A stretch of 10,762 bases of DNA, taken from the NCBI GenBank assembly GCA_030446525.1, contig JAUJNC010000147.1, positions 1-10,762 of the forward strand, given 5' to 3'. Made by a program: the position numbers and the translations under genes. Shown one piece after another: positions 1 to 5,954 of this stretch. The notes beneath the pieces were generated by a model. It was not told where the DNA came from, searched no databases, and saw only the letters and a program-made list of their open reading frames with translations. Each line of letters opens with the position of its first letter. Position 1 is the first letter of the stretch. Source of the DNA: Armatimonadaceae bacterium. GTDB lineage: Bacteria > Armatimonadota > Armatimonadia > Armatimonadales > Armatimonadaceae.

Positions 1-2
1 GT

Positions 3-2531
3 ATCGGGGCCGTGCTCACCGGCCTGGCGGGTACTGCGGAAGCCGCCGCCGCCACCGGCGGGCCGGGCCGCAACGTGCAAACCGCGCTCGGCACCGAGGG
101 GCCGCTAGACGACTACGAGCAGGCGGTAGCCGAGCGCAACCGGACGATCCGCGCCGCTTTCGCCAGCGGTGGCCCGCGCGCCGCGTTCGACGCCGCGCGC
201 AACACGCCGTCACCACAAGCACCGGACGATTACAAGGACTTCGGCATTATCCCAACGGGTACGCTCAACCCTCGGGTAGACCTTGCGGGGCGACCCCAGG
301 CGCTAGAACTGGCGCTCAGTTTCGCCACGCCGGGCAAGGGCGCACAGGGGGCGAAAACCAGTCGGCTCAACACGGTGGTCCGCGCCGAGGAACGCGCGCA
401 GAACGCGCCCGGAGCCGTCCTGCCGCACGTCACCCCCGCCGCGCCGCACGTCCCCGCCACACCGCCCCCGCCCCCCGCCGCGCCAGGCTTCACCGTCGCC
501 GGGCGCGACCCGTTCAAGGCGGTGACGGGGAGAATCACGCCCCCAGGCACCGCACAGAAGGTATCCGACTACGCGCTGGACCGGGCGCGGGCTGAGCAGC
601 AAGCGGCGCGCGAGGCTTCGGGCATCTTCCCCGGCTTGCGCGACCTGCCGCGCATGTGGGCGCGAGCAATGACCCAGCACCCGCGCAACCTCCAACAGGA
701 CGAGGCCAGCGGGCGTATCTTCATTCGGGCCACGCAGGGTGAGGACGCTTCCCGCCTCATCAACGAGGCGCGGGTATCGTTGGCCGACCGGCTGAACCTG
801 ACCGAGTATGACCGCTATCCGGCCATCACGCAGGATACCCTCACGGCGCTGGGCCGACCGGGCAAGGTACTCAACCTGGGCGACAGCTTCCACGAGATTG
901 AGGGACGGATGGCGAAGCAACTCTCCCAGTGGCAGACGGCCATCGGGGAGGGGGGAATGTCCGTGCTGAATCCGGTGGCGTGGGCCAGTGGGCAACCGCT
1001 CGCGGGCGTGGCGCTCGCCGCGCTCAAAGGCAAGCAGCGCGCCTGGCAAAACGGCATGTTCAGGGCCATCAATGACTTTCAGCAAGAGAGTTTCCGGCAT
1101 GCCGTGTTCACCAACGAGATACGCACCGGCGCAAGGCTGGCGGCGGATCGCTTCCTCCCGCTCCTAGAACGGCGTGGCGTGGACACGACGGCGCTCCGGG
1201 CGCGCGAGGGGCTGTTCTCCCCCGCCGACGTGCTGGCGCTGACCGGCGACCAGGCCCTCGCCGGGCGCTGGCAACGCTACGGCGACGTGCTGATCGACCA
1301 GGGCCAGCGGCGGGCCGGGCAAGTGCTGGGCGACTACAGCAACAAGAACAAGTTGGAGCAGGCCGCCGGGACCGCGATCCCGTTCGCCAGCTACCCGATC
1401 CGGGCGGCGCGGCCCGTCGCGGAAATGGCGGCCTATCACCCCGGCGTGGCCGCCGGCACGTATGCCCTGCTGCAACTGAGCGCGCAGGAGAACGCGCGTG
1501 GCGGGGGCTACGGCAGCGAGGCCGGCACCATCCCGATCACGACCGAGACGCCCGTCGTGGGGCCGCTGGTGCGGTTCTACCTGGGCGACGAGGGGACCGT
1601 CAGGCTGAACGCGCTGGGGACATTCTCCCCGGTCGGGGGACAACTGATCGCCCCGGAGCGCGAAGGCCAGGGCGAGCGCACCGGCTACCAGCGGGCATCC
1701 GACACGCTGGAACGGTTGGGCTTCGGCTTCAATCCGGTGGTGGAGGCCGGGGCGTACGTTACCGGCCAGAACTACCGGCGGCCCGGCGCACTCAGCCGCA
1801 CGGCGGGCATCGAGCAGGCCATGCCCGGCCCGACGCTCCCCCCGGTCGGGCAAATCGCGCTCGACGCGGCGCGGGGCGCGGTGCTGCCGCCGCTCCATCA
1901 GCAACTTGCCGAGCGCGGCCTGCCGGTGTCCGGGGTGCGCGGCGAGCCGGGGGAACGCTACTACGACCCCATCCCCGCCCCCCCCGATCCGGTCGGGCGG
2001 CGGATAGGCGAGCGCGTGTTCCGAGACACCGACAAGCCGCTGTCCGACCCCTCCAACGCCGCCCTGGCGCTGGAATCGCTCAACCGCAACAGCGACTTGT
2101 ACCGCGAGGCCGAGCGGGACGTGGAACGGCAAGGCTTGTTCCGCAACCTCGCCTCGCTGGGCTTCCCGATCCCGGTGCAGGGGACCAGCCGCGTGGGCGA
2201 GCAGAGCCGCGCGGCCAAGACGATGCTCTACACCTACGACCAGATCAAGGAGGCCGAGCGGCGCGGCGACCAACGGGCGCTCGATTACATGCTCACCAAC
2301 AACGCGCAGCGCAAGGCCAACGACCCGGTAACGGGAATCTACGACAAGACTACAGCCGAGGGGCGGCAGCGCCTCGTGATGGACGAGTTTGAGGACCGCT
2401 ACGGCGGCTTCAAGCTCACCGTGCCCGACTTCTACCGCGCGCTGCGGGAGGGGTATGAGGCGTGGATCGCGGGCGGGATGGTGGGGCCACCGCCCGACCC
2501 GGCGACTTACGCCCCGCCGCCGCGCCGCTAG
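3..2531 (+). CDS. Large probable virion/polyvalent protein, 5' end outside the window
   Basis: The frame is open to the left edge, so the gene probably begins upstream; a GTG at 12 is the first possible start but has no ribosome binding site. About 840 residues are visible. The N-terminal part is low-complexity, with an Ala/Pro-rich linker near residues 137-158 (counted from position 12). A helix-rich central part follows. Around residues 440-467 there is a DYSNKNKLEQ...PFASYPIRAAR stretch that resembles the DY-N-x-x-E...PF-aromatic segment found in very large phage proteins called polyvalent or internal virion proteins. That resemblance is my recollection of the family, not a search. The rest is a Gly/Pro-rich soluble region and a charged helical C-terminus. 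No catalytic motif was found. It is followed after 18 bases by a small gene and lies in the rightward virion-side block. A role in the particle or in DNA ejection is inference. Confidence 0.6.
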   Translation: MGAVLTGLAGTAEAAAATGGPGRNVQTALGTEGPLDDYEQAVAERNRTIRAAFASGGPRAAFDAARNTPSPQAPDDYKDFGIIPTGTLNPRVDLAGRPQALELALSFATPGKGAQGAKTSRLNTVVRAEERAQNAPGAVLPHVTPAAPHVPATPPPPPAAPGFTVAGRDPFKAVTGRITPPGTAQKVSDYALDRARAEQQAAREASGIFPGLRDLPRMWARAMTQHPRNLQQDEASGRIFIRATQGEDASRLINEARVSLADRLNLTEYDRYPAITQDTLTALGRPGKVLNLGDSFHEIEGRMAKQLSQWQTAIGEGGMSVLNPVAWASGQPLAGVALAALKGKQRAWQNGMFRAINDFQQESFRHAVFTNEIRTGARLAADRFLPLLERRGVDTTALRAREGLFSPADVLALTGDQALAGRWQRYGDVLIDQGQRRAGQVLGDYSNKNKLEQAAGTAIPFASYPIRAARPVAEMAAYHPGVAAGTYALLQLSAQENARGGGYGSEAGTIPITTETPVVGPLVRFYLGDEGTVRLNALGTFSPVGGQLIAPEREGQGERTGYQRASDTLERLGFGFNPVVEAGAYVTGQNYRRPGALSRTAGIEQAMPGPTLPPVGQIALDAARGAVLPPLHQQLAERGLPVSGVRGEPGERYYDPIPAPPDPVGRRIGERVFRDTDKPLSDPSNAALALESLNRNSDLYREAERDVERQGLFRNLASLGFPIPVQGTSRVGEQSRAAKTMLYTYDQIKEAERRGDQRALDYMLTNNAQRKANDPVTGIYDKTTAEGRQRLVMDEFEDRYGGFKLTVPDFYRALREGYEAWIAGGMVGPPPDPATYAPPPRR

Positions 2532-2549
2532 ACGAAAGGAGTAGGCGAC

Positions 2550-2930
2550 ATGGCCTTGAACAAGGACGAACAGCAGCGCCTCGCGCACACCCTGGCACAG
2601 ACGCCGGGAACGGCGCGGGCGCTGGCCCTGCTGGCGCTGGGGTGTCCCGGCCTCCCCGAGGTGCAGGCGGTCGCCGGGGTGCTGGTGGACCGCGCTTGCC
2701 AACAGGCCGAGGTCGAAGCGCCCACACTGGACGAGTTCACCGCCCTGGCCCGCCCGCTCATCGCGGCGCTGCCCGAGATCCGGGCCTTCATGGAGGCGCA
2801 CCCGCCGGGTACGGCGACCCCGCCCGCCGCGACGGACGCGCTCCGGGTGCGGCTCATCGCCGGACTGATGGCCCAACTGGGCCTTGCCGTGCCGTCCCTT
2901 GCCCCGGAAGGCGAGGGCTTGTCGTGCTGA
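2550..2930 (+). CDS. Small helical protein of unknown function
   Basis: 126 residues, with no recognised family. The start ATG is preceded by AAAGGAG eight bases upstream and lies only 18 bases after the stop of the large virion-like gene, so the two are very likely co-transcribed. The protein is Ala/Leu-rich and predicted helical by eye, with no transmembrane segment, no signal peptide and a single C-terminal Cys. The last third contains a Pro/Thr-rich hinge around residues 86-95 followed by one more helix. Its position between a large virion-like gene and another small gene suggests a structural accessory or a chaperone of the neighbour, but nothing in the sequence proves this. Base composition matches the neighbours and the frame is intact. 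Confidence 0.7.
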   Translation: MALNKDEQQRLAHTLAQTPGTARALALLALGCPGLPEVQAVAGVLVDRACQQAEVEAPTLDEFTALARPLIAALPEIRAFMEAHPPGTATPPAATDALRVRLIAGLMAQLGLAVPSLAPEGEGLSC

Positions 2931-2992
2931 GGCTGTGCGGCCTCGGTCAGTAGCGCGCCGCCATTGAGCGGCGAGAGAGAGGAGACGAACCT

Positions 2993-3610
2993 ATGTGGAC
3001 ACCTCCGTACCCGCCCCCATATGGGACCGGCCAGGCGACCGGCGCGCTGGCGACGGGCCAGGGTGGAGGGACGTTCAGCCCCGTCAGGGGCGACCAGAGC
3101 AATGCGGCACTCGCCGGATCAGCGGGCGCACAGCAGGCGCTCTGGGCGCGGCTGAATGGCATCGACTTGGCCCAGCCTCTCGGTGAGTTTGCCCGGCACG
3201 TCCTGGGCCAGTACAAGGAGGTGGTGCAGCCGTGGATGGGGGCGATGCTGCTGTCCGGCCGCCGGACCACGGAGGCACCCGACCTCATGGCTCAGATCGC
3301 CCAGCAGATGCAGGGCCCCGGCTTCGCTGACTTCCTAGAGGGAGGCGTAGACCAGTTCTTGCAGAACCCGATGCTGACCAACGCGATCCGCTATGGCGGC
3401 GAACGGGGGCAGGCACAACTCGGGAGCATCCTGGGCCTGCGGAACCAGTTCCGCGATCCGTTGTTCGACCAGATCAGCCGGCAGCAGTTCAGCGCCGGTC
3501 GGGGCGCTTACGATCTGGCCGAAGCGGAGGGCCGCAACCCCATGAGCGGCAGCAACCTCTATGACTTCATGGCCCAAGATCCGCGTTTCAGTTGGATGGT
3601 CGGGCGCTAG
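2993..3610 (+). CDS. Small probable virion-associated protein of unknown function
   Basis: 205 residues, intact. The start is set by an AGAGGAGA ribosome binding site seven bases before the ATG. The N-terminal 35 residues are rich in Pro, Tyr, Gly and Thr (MWTPPYPPPYGTG at the start), which looks like an extended flexible arm. Residues from about 40 onward are helical, rich in Gln, Phe, Leu and Gly, with no membrane segment. The gene is last in the rightward block and ends tail-to-tail with a leftward gene; the two stop codons share the palindrome CTAG. I do not recognise a family. Location after a large virion-like gene makes a minor structural role plausible, by context only. Confidence 0.65.
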   Translation: MWTPPYPPPYGTGQATGALATGQGGGTFSPVRGDQSNAALAGSAGAQQALWARLNGIDLAQPLGEFARHVLGQYKEVVQPWMGAMLLSGRRTTEAPDLMAQIAQQMQGPGFADFLEGGVDQFLQNPMLTNAIRYGGERGQAQLGSILGLRNQFRDPLFDQISRQQFSAGRGAYDLAEAEGRNPMSGSNLYDFMAQDPRFSWMVGR

Positions 3611-3614
3611 CGCC
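3603..3614. other. 12-bp palindrome holding two overlapping convergent stop codons
   Basis: GGCGCTAGCGCC is a perfect palindrome. Its central CTAG carries the TAG stop of the rightward 205-residue gene (3608-3610) and, on the other strand, the TAG stop of the leftward membrane-protein gene (3609-3607). There is no intergenic space here for a conventional terminator. The palindrome could form a short hairpin in either transcript, but it has no loop and no T-run, so terminator function is doubtful. Confidence 0.8.
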
Positions 3615-4056
3615 GCGAGGCGAGGAAGGGTTCAAGGTACTTCGGATCGCGTAGCTCGGCGGTGTCAATGTGGCCCGCCTCCATCCTGCACCTGTCGCTT
3701 GTCCCGCGCGGGCATAGTTCACGTTGCCGCGCTTCATAAATCCACGCGCGATAGGCCGCCAGTTCGGGGCGCGGCCCGAGGAAGCGGCGCAGCACGTCGG
3801 GATCGTTGGGCCGCCACGGATCGTTCTGCCGCCACCCCGACCACACGCCGGTTTCCTCCCCGATGGGCTGGATACGCCGACCGTCGGGATCGTCGCGCCG
3901 CCAGCGTTCCCAGTCGTCAATCTGGCGCAAGAGGGCGCGGTGGTGACTGTCCGTAACCGTCCCGCCGCGTTGCTGCACGAACACCGCGAACACGGCCCCG
4001 GCCAGCGCCAGCGCCAACAACGCCCCGAGGAACCCGCCGAGCACCGACCGCCCCAT
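3607..4056 (-). CDS. Single-pass membrane protein of unknown function
   Basis: 149 residues from an ATG preceded by GGAAAGGAGG six bases upstream; a longer frame starting at 4119 lacks such a site. Residues about 5-26 form one hydrophobic helix rich in Leu, Ala, Val and Gly, after a short basic N-terminus (MGRSV), so the helix is a signal anchor with the remaining ~120 residues probably outside the cytoplasm. The outer part is rich in Trp, Arg, Asp and Pro, with a repeated NDP motif, and carries two Cys near residues 117 and 125 (LCPRGTSDRC), which could form a disulfide. It is the last gene of the leftward group. Lysis-associated roles such as spanin-like proteins are possible from topology and size, but no family signature was seen, and an envelope or superinfection role fits equally well. 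Confidence 0.65.
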   Translation of the reverse strand: MGRSVLGGFLGALLALALAGAVFAVFVQQRGGTVTDSHHRALLRQIDDWERWRRDDPDGRRIQPIGEETGVWSGWRQNDPWRPNDPDVLRRFLGPRPELAAYRAWIYEARQRELCPRGTSDRCRMEAGHIDTAELRDPKYLEPFLASRR

Positions 4057-4071
4057 ACCCCGCCTCCTTTC

Positions 4072-4095
4072 CCGTCGCGGGAGTATACGCGACGG
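4072..4095 (-). promoter_or_regulatory. Inverted repeat just upstream of a ribosome binding site
   Basis: CCGTCGCG and CGCGACGG form a perfect 8-bp inverted repeat with an 8-base spacer. In the leftward transcript the 3' arm directly abuts the GAAAGGAGG ribosome binding site of the membrane-protein gene. The spacer contains TATACT on the minus strand, a good -10 hexamer, although no convincing -35 was found at the right distance. It may be an operator over a weak promoter, or an mRNA hairpin controlling or protecting the leader. Confidence 0.4.
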
Positions 4096-4125
4096 CGGCG
4101 GGGCGCGTGCGCCGGGCAAGCGAAA

Positions 4126-4149
4126 GGGGCGGGCCGCCTGGCCCGCCCC
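4126..4149 (-). terminator. Rho-independent terminator of the 122-residue gene
   Basis: GGGGCGGGCC and GGCCCGCCCC form a perfect 10-bp GC stem with a four-base loop. It starts 15 bases after the leftward stop codon. On the minus strand the stem is followed by TTTCGCTT, a short T-rich run, so orientation fits leftward transcription. No promoter with both boxes is obvious between this terminator and the next gene. Confidence 0.65.
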
Positions 4150-4164
4150 GGTGGAGTGTAGCGG

Positions 4165-4533
4165 CTAGTCGGCGGGTATGCCGCGCTCGGCTTCCCAACG
4201 CCCATCCGCGTGACCGTAATCGAAGCCTTTATCGAACCCCGCGTTGAAGCCGTCGAGGAAGGCGACCATCGCCGTGTAGAGGGCCTGGCGTGTCGCGCGA
4301 TCCGTCTGCCAAAGCTCACCGGCCAGCCGGTCGGCGTAGGCGTCAATCTCCGGGTAGGACACGTCGTAGTGGATAATCAGCGCCTCCACAAAGGCCCGGT
4401 TCGGCCTCGCGCGGACGGTCGCTTCAATGTCAAGGCGCTGCTCGGTGGTAAGGCGCTGCTGGGTCGGCTCCATGTTCGCCCCCTCGTCGTCTGTCACCAG
4501 TCGCACCGGGGCGGGTCGCTCCATCAAGGCCAT
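4165..4533 (-). CDS. Small helical protein with a glycine-zipper-like C-terminus
   Basis: 122 residues. The ATG at 4533 has AGAAGGGAG seven bases upstream; a second Met at residue 21 lacks a comparable site. The first 25 residues look disordered, followed by acidic amphipathic helices. The last helix is unusual: Gly95, Gly99, Gly103, Gly107 and Gly111 fall exactly every four residues, with Phe or Tyr between them (FLDGFNAGFDKG then FDYGHADG), forming a continuous glycine face that could pack against another helix. The upstream leftward gene encodes a protein with a similar segment (ALSVALLQAYLDGLEDG against ALYTAMVAFLDGFNAG), so the two are probably distant paralogues. No membrane segment, no known family. 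It belongs to the leftward group reading away from the divergent promoter, but hairpins lie on both sides of it. Confidence 0.7.
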   Translation of the reverse strand: MALMERPAPVRLVTDDEGANMEPTQQRLTTEQRLDIEATVRARPNRAFVEALIIHYDVSYPEIDAYADRLAGELWQTDRATRQALYTAMVAFLDGFNAGFDKGFDYGHADGRWEAERGIPAD

Positions 4534-4571
4534 GCTCGGCTCCCTTCTGGTAGTGTGAACAGGGTGGACAG

Positions 4572-4601
4572 GCCGGGGCCGCGTGGCGGCGCCACCCCGG
4601 C
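4572..4601 (-). terminator. Hairpin after the 131-residue gene
   Basis: GCCGGGG and CCCCGGC enclose a smaller inverted repeat (GTGGC, loop GGC, GCCAC), together a long GC-rich hairpin beginning about 10 bases after the leftward stop codon. No clear T-run follows on the minus strand, so it may be a weak terminator, an attenuator or a protective 3' structure. Confidence 0.45.
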
Positions 4602-4611
4602 GCGGCGGCGG

Positions 4612-5007
4612 CTAGTCGTCAAGGTCGGCGTCGGTCAAGCCGTCCTGGTCCAGAATGTAGCCGACGAACCGCTCCATAGCGTCCCGGTCGGCGGGCGGCG
4701 CGCTCGGGATGTAGTCGCCCAACAGGATTTCAAGCAGGCGGATACCTTGCGTGCGGCCATCCTCCAACCCGTCGAGGTAGGCTTGGAGCAGGGCGACACT
4801 GAGCGCCCGGTCCACGTCCCTGTTATCGGTGAGGGCCGGACACTTGCCGGTGAAGCGGAGCATCCCCCGCGCGACCGACCGCAACGCCCGCTCCTGGCGG
4901 TCCGCATACTGCGGGTCGGCGGCGCGGACGGCGGCGCGGCGGGCGGTCTGCCAAGCGTCGAACAGGGGGCGCACGTCGGCAAACTTCCGGTCCTGAGTGG
5001 CGCTCAT
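4612..5007 (-). CDS. Small helical protein, probable paralogue of its downstream neighbour
   Basis: 131 residues, starting at an ATG ten bases after GAAAGGA; an in-frame ATG at 5052 lies inside the preceding terminator and is unlikely. The sequence is almost entirely predicted helix, with charged N-terminal helices, a single Cys at residue 56 and an acidic tail (LTDADLDD). Residues 72-88 (ALLQAYLDGLEDGRTQG) place Gly80, Gly84 and Gly88 four residues apart, the same spacing as in the next gene, which extends the pattern to five glycines. No transmembrane segment, zinc site or catalytic motif is visible, and I do not recognise a family. It is second in the leftward group, after the SWIM gene and its terminator. 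Confidence 0.7.
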   Translation of the reverse strand: MSATQDRKFADVRPLFDAWQTARRAAVRAADPQYADRQERALRSVARGMLRFTGKCPALTDNRDVDRALSVALLQAYLDGLEDGRTQGIRLLEILLGDYIPSAPPADRDAMERFVGYILDQDGLTDADLDD

Positions 5008-5026
5008 GGTGGTACAATCCTTTCGT

Positions 5027-5039
5027 GGGGCAGCGCCCC
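5027..5039 (-). promoter_or_regulatory. Short GC hairpin upstream of a ribosome binding site
   Basis: GGGGC and GCCCC form a 5-bp stem with a three-base loop, lying a few bases upstream of the GAAAGGA ribosome binding site of the 131-residue gene. The same arrangement, hairpin then GAAAGGA then ATG, occurs before the membrane-protein gene of this group. The stem is short and could be chance in GC-rich DNA. Confidence 0.3.
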
Positions 5040-5051
5040 GCTGGTGATTCA

Positions 5052-5091
5052 AGAGGGCCGGGGATTGGCTTGGCGGCGTCCCCGGCCCTCT
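5052..5091 (-). terminator. Strong hairpin terminator after the SWIM gene
   Basis: AGAGGGCCGGGGA and TCCCCGGCCCTCT form a perfect 13-bp stem with a 14-base loop, starting 12 bases after the stop codon of the leftward SWIM gene. On the minus strand it is followed by TTGAATC, only weakly T-rich. It separates the SWIM gene from the other three leftward genes, so these need read-through or another promoter. Confidence 0.65.
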
Positions 5092-5103
5092 GCCGTCCCG
5101 GTG

Positions 5104-5523
5104 CTAGGCGGCGTCGTCGCCGTAGAGGTCCGCGAGGGCGGCGCGGGCGGCGGGCGACTTGGGGCGGTTGATGAAGCGGGGCGCGAACGCGGGCGCGGGC
5201 GCGGCGACCGGAGCAGGCGCGGCGACCGGGGCGGGCGGCTGGGGGAGCATCCCCAACCGATCCAGCACAATCGCCTTGTGCATGCAGATAGGATCGCCCG
5301 CGCGCCCCGCCTCGCAGATGCAGTTGACCGGCTGGCCGGGGACCACGGAGACGGTGTAGGCGACACCGGGCTTGCTGCTGCTGGTGACGGCCCAGAAGCG
5401 GGCGTCGCCCCCCAGCACGAACAGGGTCAGGCGGTTGGCCTTGGCGCGGGCGAGGGCGGCGGCCCACCGCTCGGGGGTGGCAACGCGCGGGCGGCGGACG
5501 CTGCTGCTGGTGGCGGTGTTCAT
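5104..5523 (-). CDS. Small SWIM zinc-finger protein
   Basis: 139 residues. The start chosen has AGAAGGGAG seven bases upstream; a longer frame from 5559 has no such site. Residues 17-61 form an alpha/beta segment. Residues 68-82 carry the SWIM signature, CxC then nine residues then CxH (Cys68, Cys70, Cys80, His82), a zinc-binding motif usually associated with DNA or protein binding. After it come a short helix and an Ala/Pro linker near residues 93-110 built from tandem APVAAP units, encoded by two near-identical 18-bp repeats (5199-5234). The C-terminus is basic then acidic. It is the first leftward gene from the divergent promoter region, about 43 bases after the expected transcription start, so it is probably directly controlled by the regulator opposite. 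Its target is unknown; roles in nucleic-acid binding or gene regulation are inferred from the motif. Confidence 0.75.
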   Translation of the reverse strand: MNTATSSSVRRPRVATPERWAAALARAKANRLTLFVLGGDARFWAVTSSSKPGVAYTVSVVPGQPVNCICEAGRAGDPICMHKAIVLDRLGMLPQPPAPVAAPAPVAAPAPAFAPRFINRPKSPAARAALADLYGDDAA

Positions 5524-5572
5524 GGTGTTCGCTCCCTTCTGTAATCGCTGCGGCGTCAATTCCTACACCGTT

Positions 5573-5601
5573 ATGATAACACCGTGACACTATGTTGTCA
5601 A
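5573..5601 (-). promoter_or_regulatory. Leftward sigma70-type promoter for the SWIM gene
   Basis: On the minus strand a perfect TTGACA (-35, at 5601-5596) is followed after exactly 17 bases by TATCAT (-10, at 5578-5573, five of six consensus bases). The start site would fall near 5566, about 43 bases before the SWIM start codon. Its -35 box overlaps that of the opposing promoter. Confidence 0.8.
5585..5600. promoter_or_regulatory. Candidate operator between divergent promoters
   Basis: TGACA and TGTCA form an inverted repeat with a six-base spacer, lying across the -35 region of both promoters. A second, outer perfect inverted repeat (ATGATAACAC at 5573-5582, GTGTTATCAT at 5614-5623) covers both -10 boxes. 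Either could be the binding site of the XRE-type regulator encoded next door. The outer repeat could also simply reflect two similar -10 regions. Confidence 0.5.
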
Positions 5602-5623
5602 GGGGGGTACGCTGTGTTATCAT
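5595..5623 (+). promoter_or_regulatory. Rightward sigma70-type promoter for the XRE regulator
   Basis: TTGTCA (-35, 5595-5600, five of six consensus bases), 17 bases, then TATCAT (-10, 5618-5623). Transcription would start near 5630, giving a very short leader: the AGGAAAGGAG ribosome binding site lies at 5632-5641 and the ATG at 5649. Confidence 0.75.
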
Positions 5624-5648
5624 GGGGGCGTAGGAAAGGAGACGCCGC

Positions 5649-5878
5649 ATGGACAGCATCGGGGCGCGGCTACGGGAATCCCGGCAACGGCGGGCGCTCA
5701 GTCAGGACGGCTTAGCGGAACTGTCGGGCGTGCCGAAGGTGACAATCTCCCGCATCGAGAACAACCGCTACGGGACGCCGCGACCCAGCACGGCGCGCAA
5801 ACTCCAGACGCGCTCGGCATCGATCCGGGCTGGCTCCTGTTCGGGAACGGGGAGCGGGACGTAAAAATCGCGGCGTGA
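5649..5878 (+). pseudogene. XRE-family HTH regulator, interrupted by one apparent frameshift
   Basis: The start has AGGAAAGGAG seven bases upstream. The first 53 residues are a standard XRE/Cro-cI helix-turn-helix domain: RLRESRQRRALSQDGLAE, then a turn, then VPKVTISRIENNRYG as the recognition helix. Near 5807 the frame changes; continuing in the next frame gives the expected end of the domain (DALGIDPGWLLFGNG) and a stop at 5876-5878. Adding one G at CAG-ACG would restore a 76-residue protein, slightly small for a phage repressor and lacking a cleavage or dimerisation domain. Without the repair a 71-residue product with a scrambled tail stops at 5864. It lies opposite the leftward group across a shared promoter, so it most likely represses that promoter and perhaps its own. 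Sequencing error is more likely than real loss. Confidence 0.75.
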
Positions 5879-5896
5879 ATTAGGCTCACGCCGCGA
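5868..5896 (+). terminator. Hairpin overlapping the end of the XRE gene
   Basis: TCGCGGCGTGA and TCACGCCGCGA form a perfect 11-bp stem with a seven-base loop. The 5' arm includes the reconstructed stop codon of the regulator. No T-run follows. It probably ends or attenuates the short regulator transcript. Confidence 0.6.
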
Positions 5897-5954
5897 CTAC
5901 AATCCACACGCTGCGGCGCGGGTGATGGCAACCATGTGCAAGGAGGTAGCTCGC

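Noticed and set aside
1164..2876. 570-residue open frame on the minus strand
   Set aside because: It lies opposite the large virion-like gene and its neighbour, is rich in Arg, Gly, His and Val as expected from the complement of GC-rich coding DNA, and has no ribosome binding site or known motif.
2932..2953. Imperfect hairpin after the 126-residue gene
   Set aside because: Only a short GAGGC/GCCTC stem with a bulged extension and no T-run; too weak to call in GC-rich DNA.
4210..5544. 444-residue rightward open frame
   Set aside because: Antisense to three leftward genes that each have a ribosome binding site, one with a clear SWIM motif. Its composition is that of a shadow frame.
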